The notes beneath the pieces are model-generated. The model saw only the letters and a list, made by a program, of their open reading frames with translations, had not been told where the DNA came from and did no database searches. DNA of 64,000 nt from Arthrobacter sp. MAHUQ-56 (GTDB lineage Bacteria > Actinomycetota > Actinomycetes > Actinomycetales > Micrococcaceae): positions 838,265 to 902,264 of the forward strand of contig NZ_JAIFZQ010000020.1 in NCBI RefSeq assembly GCF_019710585.1, read 5' to 3'. Positions 11,157-18,700 of the stretch are shown piece by piece (position 1 is the stretch's first letter; the number at the start of each line of letters is the position of its first letter). Position numbers and translations under genes: made by a program.

Positions 11157-11187
11157 ACAGGGCAGGGGCGGAGCGTCCCTGCCCTGT
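11157..11187. terminator. Hairpin terminator between convergent secA and Rv3235-family gene
   Basis: Perfect 11-bp arms (ACAGGGCAGGG and its complement) around a 9-nt loop, followed on the plus side by a short TTTT at 11193-11196. It sits between two converging genes, so it probably stops transcription from both sides. Confidence 0.8.
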
Positions 11188-11205
11188 ACGCGTTTTGCGC
11201 GGTGG

Positions 11206-11784
11206 CTACCCGATAACAAGTTCAACCACCCGCCAGATCTGCTTGCTCCGCTCAAGGCGGACGGCAACGGCGCGGGCGCGTGCGTCGTCCACCACCACCG
11301 CGCTGGCTTCATAAACGCCGTCAGCCACCTCGCACACCCTGACGGACCGGACAGCGGAGTTCCGGTGCAGACGGGCCAGCGCAGGATTTCCGGTCCGGTT
11401 GATTTCGCGCCGGATCAGGGCCGCACGGTGCTGCAACGCTGCCAGGCAACGCGGGTCAAGCCGCCGCGCGAGTTGATGGACCGGACGGATGCCCGCCAGG
11501 ACCTCCATGGATGCCTGCACGGTGCCCCGGGTAATGGCGCGCACTTCCGCGGCTTCGCTGACCGGACGAAGCGGTACAGGCACCGGCCGGGCGACGCCAG
11601 GGGCAGCGCCGGCCTTGATTGGCGGGGGGACCGGTGCCGGCACCTTGCCGTCTTCCCCCACTCTGGCATTTCCGTCCTGGCCGGGGCGGTTCTGGCCAGT
11701 CCCGTTCTGGCCAGAGCTGTCCTGGACGGCGCGGTTCTGGCCGACCCCGTTTTGGACGGCGCGGATGGGCCTCACTGCAGTCAT
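11206..11784 (-). CDS. Rv3235-family protein
   Basis: 192-residue member of the uncharacterised Rv3235 family. The N-terminal ~85 residues are low complexity, with repeated asparagine/glutamine-glycine units and a proline run. The conserved part (~90-192) carries ITRGTVQASMEVLAGIRPVHQLARRLD and ends WRVVELVIG. ATG 11784 is chosen over longer in-frame extensions because AAGGGG lies seven bases upstream and the extension lacks family resemblance. It is the distal gene of a minus-strand pair with the LysM protein 50 bases upstream. No enzyme motif is visible; function unknown. Confidence 0.85.
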   Translation of the reverse strand: MTAVRPIRAVQNGVGQNRAVQDSSGQNGTGQNRPGQDGNARVGEDGKVPAPVPPPIKAGAAPGVARPVPVPLRPVSEAAEVRAITRGTVQASMEVLAGIRPVHQLARRLDPRCLAALQHRAALIRREINRTGNPALARLHRNSAVRSVRVCEVADGVYEASAVVVDDARARAVAVRLERSKQIWRVVELVIG

Positions 11785-11834
11785 TCGTTTTCCCCTTTGT
11801 GTTGGATGGGCCGGCGCAGGTGGCGCGGCTGCGG

Positions 11835-12683
11835 TTAGGCCGGCGCGGGCGCCAGAAGTATTTGGCCGGGAAGCAACACGTCCGGGTCGGAACCGATCAG
11901 CCCGCGGTTCGCTGCATACCAGCGGGGCCATTCGAGGGCTATCTGGACGTCGGACGCTTCTGCCCCCAAGTGGGCGGCGGCAATGTCCCATAAGGTGTCT
12001 CCGGCCAGCACCGTCACGGCAGTCCTCCGGGCGCCTGGTTCCACAGTTGTGGCTTGCCGGGTTTCCTGTGCCGCCAGCGGGCCCGGCTCCACAGGCAGGG
12101 AAGCCGGGCGCCAGCCGGGGGACAGCGCGTCCGCGGGCGGCTGCCCCTCAGCCTCCCCGGTACGCTCCAGGAACGCGCTCCCCAAGGCGGGACCCCGCTC
12201 CGGTCCGGAGGCGGGGCCGGTGGGGCGCCCACTGACTGGCTGGCTTGGGTGGGGTCCAGGATTCGAAGACGCGGACGAGGACTGCGCCGCTGTCGGAGAC
12301 CACGCCGGCCCCGGGGTTGTGACAGCTGCTTGTGCCGCCACCCCTGAGGCCAGCTGCAGCGACAGCGCGGCAATGGCCAGCCGCTGCATGAAAGCTGGAG
12401 AGAGCCGCCGTGCCGTTGCCGCCGCCCTTCGTTGTCCGTGGCGCTCCAGCAGGACACTGGCGCCCGCGGACAACAGCGAGATGGTCCACCACAGCAGCAG
12501 AGCAGCGCCTGACGCTGCTGCGGCGATCCCCAGGAGGGCCTCGACGGTAGGGTCCTGCTGACGCGAGACGGATACCTCCCACCGTTCGAAGAGGCCGCGC
12601 CCCAGAAGGCAGAGCACAATCCCCAGGACCAGCAGGCCGAGCGCGGTACCGGTATCAGCCCGGCTGGGCCTGCGAATGTCCAC
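11835..12683 (-). CDS. Membrane protein with C-terminal LysM domain
   Basis: 282 residues with two hydrophobic segments near 14-30 and 48-72, a third near 100-120, a long proline/serine-rich spacer, and a C-terminal LysM module (~222-282: VLAGDTLWDIAAAHLG through DVLLPGQILLAP). LysM binds GlcNAc-containing glycans such as peptidoglycan, so the tail probably faces the wall. The GTG start at 12683 has GGAGAG seven bases upstream. Its upstream region contains the 10-bp tandem repeat array at 12699-12748. It forms a short operon with the Rv3235-family gene. The specific role is unknown. Confidence 0.85.
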   Translation of the reverse strand: MDIRRPSRADTGTALGLLVLGIVLCLLGRGLFERWEVSVSRQQDPTVEALLGIAAAASGAALLLWWTISLLSAGASVLLERHGQRRAAATARRLSPAFMQRLAIAALSLQLASGVAAQAAVTTPGPAWSPTAAQSSSASSNPGPHPSQPVSGRPTGPASGPERGPALGSAFLERTGEAEGQPPADALSPGWRPASLPVEPGPLAAQETRQATTVEPGARRTAVTVLAGDTLWDIAAAHLGAEASDVQIALEWPRWYAANRGLIGSDPDVLLPGQILLAPAPA

Positions 12684-12698
12684 GATGCTCTCCGTCCG

Positions 12699-12748
12699 TT
12701 TGATGCACTTTGATGCAGTTTGATACTGCTTGCATCAGTTTGAACGGA
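12699..12748. repeat. Five consecutive 10-bp units, operator-like
   Basis: Two near-identical units TTTGATGCAC and TTTGATGCAG are followed by TTTGATACTG, a diverged CTTGCATCAG and TTTGAACGGA, all in exact 10-bp phase. They lie 16 bases upstream of the LysM-protein start and about 80 bases upstream of the divergent gene. Spacing close to one helical turn suggests a protein bound along one face of the DNA. Confidence 0.6.
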
Positions 12749-12793
12749 TTGCCCGCTGTTTGTCCATACGTTGGAGGCAATTCGGTGGGCTCG

Positions 12794-12822
12794 TTGACCG
12801 GCGGCCCGGTGCGCTTTACGCT
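12794..12822 (+). promoter_or_regulatory. Sigma-A-like promoter giving a leaderless transcript
   Basis: TTGACC (12794-12799), a 17-bp spacer, then TACGCT (12817-12822). The ATG of the next gene begins seven bases downstream of the -10 box, exactly where transcription should start, and no ribosome site precedes it. Confidence 0.6.
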
Positions 12823-12828
12823 GGCCGG

Positions 12829-13398
12829 ATGCGCTGGGAAGCCCTGTTTGACGACATGGAAAGCCAGTTCGCGGAAGCGGACCGGCTGGCCTTGGATGCC
12901 GAGGTCAACGAGCGGACGCGTGCCGAGCTGGTCAACCAACAGCTGGAGGACCGGCTGCGCGCTGCCTTGGGCTACAGGATCGGAATACACCTCAGTTGCG
13001 GTGAGTCGGTGCACGGCGAAGTGATGCACGTCGGGGCCGACGCTCTGCTATTGAACGAGGAGCACCAACAGGTGCTGATCCCTTTCAACGCTGCAGCGCG
13101 TTATGTGGGCCTGGGCAGGCGCATCCACGCGGAAACGTCCCCTGTTCGCCGCTCGATAGGACTTGCGCATTCCTTGCGTTGCCTCGCCCGGGACCGCGCA
13201 GAGCTGTCGGTGTCCATGGGCGGCGGAGCCGGAATCGTGACCCTCTACGGGGTGATCGACCGTGTGGGCAAGGACTACATCGACCTGGCTACACTAAACC
13301 CGGGCGAAGTACGCCGCAGCCGGAACGTCGGCCAGGTCTCGACCATACCGTTCATGGCCCTGGCCATGCTCCGGTCCTCCAAACCGGGCGGCCCCTAA
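12829..13398 (+). CDS. Conserved actinobacterial protein of unknown function
   Basis: 189 residues, soluble, starting MRWEALFDDMESQF. The N-terminal third is a probable coiled coil (acidic, ending in NQQLEDRLRAALG). The rest is beta-rich with a GESVHGEVMHVGADALLL segment, reminiscent of small beta-barrel folds, and a glycine-rich GGGAGIVTLYGVID stretch. I do not recognise a named family; orthologues are expected in this neighbourhood of other Micrococcaceae. The start is chosen because a promoter places +1 at this ATG (leaderless). Divergent from the LysM gene and convergent with the small HTH gene. Confidence 0.75.
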   Translation: MRWEALFDDMESQFAEADRLALDAEVNERTRAELVNQQLEDRLRAALGYRIGIHLSCGESVHGEVMHVGADALLLNEEHQQVLIPFNAAARYVGLGRRIHAETSPVRRSIGLAHSLRCLARDRAELSVSMGGGAGIVTLYGVIDRVGKDYIDLATLNPGEVRRSRNVGQVSTIPFMALAMLRSSKPGGP

Positions 13399-13432
13399 GG
13401 GGCCACCGGTGCCGTCTGCTTGTCCGGGACCG

Positions 13433-13648
13433 TCATACCGACTTGGAGCGCGACTCCTGGATCATGCGCGAGGCTTCGGCGTAGCGTTCCTCGATGTACT
13501 GCTCCAGCATCTTCTCTTCAACCCGCCACTGGCCCCGGCCGCCGACCTGTATGGCCTTTAGCTCGCCGCTGCGGACCAGCGCGTACGCGGCAGGGGAGTT
13601 GATCTGGAGCTGCTCCGCGACGTCCGCGAGCGTAAGGAACCTGGGCAT
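13433..13648 (-). CDS. BldC-like helix-turn-helix DNA-binding protein
   Basis: 71-residue excisionase/MerR-type winged HTH. It begins MPRFLTLADVAEQLQINSPAAYALV, the arrangement seen in BldC-like regulators, followed by a wing (AIQVGGRGQWRVEE) and a helical C-terminus. BldC-type proteins bind direct repeats as head-to-tail oligomers. ATG 13648 is the conserved start; longer in-frame extensions are spurious. It is convergent with the preceding gene and divergent from the SAF-domain gene. It could act on the nearby 10-bp repeat array, but that is inference. Confidence 0.85.
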   Translation of the reverse strand: MPRFLTLADVAEQLQINSPAAYALVRSGELKAIQVGGRGQWRVEEKMLEQYIEERYAEASRMIQESRSKSV

Positions 13649-13800
13649 GAACCTATTTTGCCACCAGAAGGTGCAGTTTGCCGCTGTTATCCACAGTTTG
13701 GCGGCATTTAGGTAAATGACTTTTGTTCCCGCCGCCTTGCCGCAACAATGAGGTGTCCGGTCCAAGGTGACAGGCCCGGCGACCTGGGGGGAGAGACGGT

Positions 13801-14442
13801 ATGGTTCCTGAATCAGCTGCCACCGCGGCGCGCCTGAAGCGCCCATCGTGGAAAGATCCACGGCTCATGGTGGGAATTTTGCTGGTCCTGGCCTCTGTGG
13901 CCGGCGTCGCCTTCCTGGTGGGCAGCGCCGACCGCACCACCGAGGTCTACGCGGCCCGGGACGGCATTGCCGTGGGGGAGACATTGACTCCCGAAAACGT
14001 GGTCCGCGTCAAGGTGCGGCTCGGCGATGCCGAGCAGCACTACATCACTGCCTCGGATGGGCTTCCCCAAGGAACGGTGGCCGTCCAGCGAATTGCCAAG
14101 GACCAGCTTGTTCCGCGTGCGAGCCTCGGCGAAGTGGACCAGCTGAACCGAAAGCCCGTTGCCATCCAGGTTGAGCAGAGCCTGCCCTCGCAGGCCGTGC
14201 CCGGTGCCCGGGTGGATGTATGGGTAGCGCAGCCGGATGCAAAGAACGGATTCAGCGAGCCGAAGCTCGTCCTTCCGGGCGCGGAGATCGCCGAGGTGAC
14301 CACGGGGTCGACCGCGCTTGGGTCATCCAAGACCACGGTGCTGATGGTGCTGGTCGAAGACGGTCAGATGCCCGCGCTGCTGGGAGCGCAGGCCAATGAA
14401 GCGAAGATCTCCGTCGTGTGGAATCCTGGCGGGACCCGATGA
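13801..14442 (+). CDS. SAF-domain membrane-anchored protein (CpaB-like)
   Basis: 213 residues: a short cytoplasmic N-terminus, one transmembrane helix (~23-41), then an extracytoplasmic SAF domain (~48-115, VYAARDGIAVGETLTPENVV) and a beta-rich remainder (VPGARVDVWV). SAF-domain proteins of this shape correspond to CpaB/RcpC of Flp/Tad pilus systems. ATG 13801 follows GGGGAGAG. The end overlaps the next gene by four bases (ATGA), so the two are probably translated together. Other tad genes (tadB, tadC, flp) are not present here. Function in pilus assembly is inferred. Confidence 0.8.
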   Translation: MVPESAATAARLKRPSWKDPRLMVGILLVLASVAGVAFLVGSADRTTEVYAARDGIAVGETLTPENVVRVKVRLGDAEQHYITASDGLPQGTVAVQRIAKDQLVPRASLGEVDQLNRKPVAIQVEQSLPSQAVPGARVDVWVAQPDAKNGFSEPKLVLPGAEIAEVTTGSTALGSSKTTVLMVLVEDGQMPALLGAQANEAKISVVWNPGGTR

Positions 14443-15743
14443 GTATTCCTGTCGTCACGGTGGGCCAGAGCAGGGACGACCTGGTGGGCGGGCTGGAGCG
14501 CCTGCATGGCCCGGTGACAGTGGTGCGAAGGTGCGGGGAATTGCCTGAGTTGCTGGCCGCCTGCCAAAGCGGACTGGCAAGGGCTGCTGTGGTCGCCGAG
14601 GGCTCTGAGGGCCTGACTGCCTCCCTGGTGGACCGGCTGGGGGCGGTCGGAGTGGCCATCATCGCCCTGACGGACAGCGGCGAGGAGGCCGCCAGGCTCC
14701 GTAAAATCGGGGTGGCATCGGCGCTTACGGGAGTGGAATCGGCGGAGCTGTCCGACCGGATTGCCGATGCCGTCGCCCAGCTGGCCGGCGCCGCACGTCC
14801 CGCGGACCTCAGCGCAACCGCGGATACAGCTGCAGCCCTGGGCGTCGAGCCTGCCGAACCGCCGGCGGAGGCGGAGGGGCCGGGCGCCGGAAGGATCATC
14901 GCCGTCTGGGGCCCCGCCGGATCACCGGGCAGGACCACCGTGGCGGCAAACATCGCCGGTGAGCTCGCCGCCGATGGGAAGGAAGTACTGCTGGTCGATG
15001 CCGATACCTACGGCCCCAGCGTGGCTGCCGTCCTGGGGCTGCTGGATGAATCGGCCGGGCTGGCGCAGGCCTGCCGGTTGGCCGACCAGGGCCAGCTCGA
15101 TTCCGACGCTCTTCGCAGGATAGCCAGCACTGTCGCCACCGCTGCAGGGACGTTCAGGGTGCTCACCGGAATTACCAGGGCTGACCGCTGGACGGAGTTG
15201 CGGGCCCCTGCCCTGGCGCTGGTGCTCGAACGCGCGCGGCAGGTCGTCGACGCAGTAGTGGTGGACACGGGCTTCTGCCTCGAAGCCGATGAAGAACTCA
15301 GCTTCGACACCTCGGCCCCGCGGCGCAACGCGGCCACGCTGCGCCCTCTTGAGCTCGCTGACACGGTTTATGCCGTAGGGTCGGCCGATCCCGTGGGCGT
15401 ACCGAGGCTCGTGCGCGCACTCGCCGAACTGGAGGCCGCGGTGCCCCAGGCCGCGCCGGTAATCGTGATGAACAAGGTCCGTGCGTCCGCCGTTGGCAGG
15501 GGACCGGAGCGCCAGCTGCGCGATGCCTGGGAAAGGTTCGGGCCTGCCGCGGAGCTCACGGCCTTTCTTCCCTACGATCATGCAGCCGCCGACGCCGCCC
15601 TCCTGGGCGGGGCCCTGTTGCTCGAGATCGCGCCCGAGACGTCGCTCCGCCACGCCATCCGCGATCTGGTTTGTGCACCCGTCCAGCAAAAGCCAAGATC
15701 CTCTGTATTTTCTTCCACTCCACGCCGAAGGGCAAAGGACTAG
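14439..15743 (+). CDS. CpaE-like MinD/ParA-family ATPase
   Basis: 434 residues. The N-terminal ~120 resemble a degenerate receiver domain, as in CpaE. After an alanine/proline linker comes a MinD-like domain starting IIAVWGPAGSPGRTT (~153-167) and VLLVDADTYGPSVAAVLGLLD. The usual P-loop lysine is Arg165 here, so nucleotide handling may differ from canonical ParA; I recall the same GRTT form from other actinobacterial CpaE-like proteins, unverified. CpaE localises Tad secretion machinery in Caulobacter. Translationally coupled to the SAF gene. The next gene, GDH, is unrelated. Confidence 0.82.
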   Translation: MSIPVVTVGQSRDDLVGGLERLHGPVTVVRRCGELPELLAACQSGLARAAVVAEGSEGLTASLVDRLGAVGVAIIALTDSGEEAARLRKIGVASALTGVESAELSDRIADAVAQLAGAARPADLSATADTAAALGVEPAEPPAEAEGPGAGRIIAVWGPAGSPGRTTVAANIAGELAADGKEVLLVDADTYGPSVAAVLGLLDESAGLAQACRLADQGQLDSDALRRIASTVATAAGTFRVLTGITRADRWTELRAPALALVLERARQVVDAVVVDTGFCLEADEELSFDTSAPRRNAATLRPLELADTVYAVGSADPVGVPRLVRALAELEAAVPQAAPVIVMNKVRASAVGRGPERQLRDAWERFGPAAELTAFLPYDHAAADAALLGGALLLEIAPETSLRHAIRDLVCAPVQQKPRSSVFSSTPRRRAKD

Positions 15744-15799
15744 GCTCGCCATAAGAGCTGCAATGGTGCGGCGAATATCTTTTGATGGAGGCGTTGTCG

Positions 15800-18700
15800 A
15801 TGTCGTCTGGATCCAGTGTGGAGGATCAGCCCCTCTCCATTGAAGGCCTTGAGGGTTTCATGGGGGACTACTACCAGCACTTGGCCGAAGAGGACGCCCG
15901 GAGTTACCCCCGGGACGTGCTGGTGGCCCGTGCGGAGGAGCACCGGAAGGCAGCGTCGGTGCGTCAGCGCGGGCAGGCGAAGGTGTCGATCGTGGACGAA
16001 GAAGACAGCAGCGTCGTCTTCGTCGTCACCGATGACATGCCGTTCCTCGTCGATTCCGTTAACGCGGAGCTGGTCCGGCAGCATGCCGCCATCAAGCTGG
16101 TGGTCCACCCGCTTTTCGTAGCCACCAGGAACCGTGAAACGGGCGAACTGGTCAAGGTCAACAAGGTCCCGGCGCATCTGGGCATCTCCAGCGGGGACAC
16201 CGCCGCCATGCCGAACCTTTCGCACCTCATCGCCGAGGGTGAGAACGCATCCCACATGGAGTCGTGGATCGCCGTCGAGATCCAGCGTGTTCCTGACGAG
16301 GCCAAGGCCTCCCTGCAGGCGGGGCTGGCGCGTGTCCTGAACGACGTCCGGGCCGCCGTCGAGGACTGGCCCAAAATGCGCCAGAAGGCACTGCAGATCG
16401 CCGAAAGCCTGGACCAGGTGGCCCACCCGGGCCAGATCGCGGAACTGCGCCAGGCCAAGGACCTGCTGCGGTGGCTCGACGACGGGAACTTCACCTTCCT
16501 CGGCTACCGGGAGTACGACCTCGTCAATGTTGACGGCGAAGACGTCCTTGAACTGCGGGAAGACAGCGGACTGGGCCTGCTGCGGGCGGCCGCCGACTCC
16601 CCGCACATCCAGCACCTGACCGATACCGGCCGGAAGAAGGCCCGGGAAAAGCGGGCCCTCGTCATCACCAAGGCCAACTCGCGTTCCACGGTCCACCGCT
16701 CGGCCTACCTGGACTACATCGGAATCAAGAGCTTCGACGCGGCAGGCAACGTCAATGGCGAGCGCCGTTTCATCGGCCTCTTTGCCACCAGTGCCTACGC
16801 CGGATCGGTACGCGACATCCCCATCGTCCGGGACAAAGTTGAGGCCGTGCTGCAGAACGCGGGCTTCCCGCCGGACTCACACTCCGGGAAGGACCTGCTC
16901 GGAATCCTGGAAACCTACCCCCGCGACGAACTGTTCCAGATCGAAATCCCCGACCTCGCCGCCACCGCACTCGGGATCCAGAAACTCCAGGAGCGGCGCC
17001 GCACCCGGCTGTTCCTGCGGCCGGACATCTACGGCCGCTTCATGTCCGCCGTCGTCTACCTGCCCCGTGACCGTTACACCACCAACGTCCGGCTCCGCAT
17101 CGAGCAGGAACTGCGGGAAACGTTCCAGGCAGTGTCCATCGACTACGAAGCCCGCATGACCGAGTCGGCGCTCGCCCGGCTGTTCTTCCGCATCCGGCTG
17201 CCCAAGGACGCCGACGTCAGCCATGTCAACAGCGAGGAGCTGGAGAAGCGGCTGGTCCGTGCCGCGCGTTCCTGGAGCGAGGGCATTGCCGAAGTCCTGC
17301 GGGAGGGGCGTGACCCCGCTGAAGCCAAGGAACTGGCCGCCATTTGGGCCGAGGCGTTCCCCGCCAGCTACCGGGTGGACTACGAGGTTGAAGACGCCCT
17401 TGAGGACATTGCACGCTTTGAGAAGTACGGTGCAGCCGCCGAGCGTACCGAGGGTGCCCCGCAGGACCGGCCCGGAGTCCACGTCTACCTGCCTGAGGGT
17501 GCGGGAGCCACGCTGGAGGAGGATGCGCGGGTCAAGCTATACATGCTTGAGCCGAAGAGCCTGAGCCAGATCCTGCCGTACTTCCACAACCTTGGACTTG
17601 AGGTCCTGGATGAACGCCCGTTCGAAATCGAGACGGCGGACCGCCGCGATTTCTTCCTCTACGACCTCGGGCTAAAGTACCCGGCCCGGGTGGATCCGGT
17701 ATCCACCGGCGGACTGCTGGCTGACTCCTTCGGCGCGGCCGTCACCGGGGCAGCCGAGTCGGACAGCTTTGACCGTCTGGTGCTGCGGGAAGGGCTGCAC
17801 TGGCGGCAGGTCACCGTGCTCCGCGCCTACGCGCGCTACATGCGGCAGATGGGAAGCTCCAGCTCGTTTGGGTTCATGGCCGACACCTTGCTGGCGAACC
17901 CGGATGTGACCAGGGGGCTGACCGCTCTTTTCGCAGCCCGGTTCGATCCATCCCTGAGCGATGCTGAGCGTGCTGAAGCGCAGGTATCCGTCCGCAGCGA
18001 CCTGGCAGCATCGATCGAGAAGGTCGCCACGCTGGACGCCGACCGGGTGCTGCGCACCTTCGCCAACCTCATCGAGGCGACGCTGCGCACCAACTTCTAC
18101 CAGGACAAACCGCACCTGAGCTTCAAGCTGGATCCGGCGCAGATCGAAGGCCTGCCGTTCCCGCGGCCGATGTTCGAGATCTGGGTCTACTCGCCCCGGG
18201 TGGAGGGCGTGCATCTGCGGTTCGGCAAGGTTGCGCGCGGTGGGCTTCGCTGGTCCGACCGGCGGGAGGATTTCCGGACCGAGATCCTGGGGCTGGTCAA
18301 GGCCCAGACGGTCAAGAATGCCGTCATCGTGCCCACGGGCGCCAAGGGCGGCTTCTTCGCGAAGCAACTTCCGGATCCCAGCGCCGACCGGGCTGCATGG
18401 ATGGCGGAAGGTGTCGAAAGCTACAAGACCTTTATCCGCGGCCTCCTGGACCTCACTGACAACCTCCTGACTGAAGGCGACAGCGAGCGGCTCGTGCCGC
18501 CGTCGGACGTTGTACGGCACGACGACGACGATTCGTACCTGGTGGTCGCGGCGGACAAGGGGACGGCTACTTTCTCCGACATCGCCAATGGACTTTCGGC
18601 GGAGTACGGGTTCTGGCTGGGGGACGCCTTTGCCTCCGGCGGATCGGTGGGCTACGACCACAAGGCCATGGGCATCACCGCCCGCGGCGCCTGGGAATCC

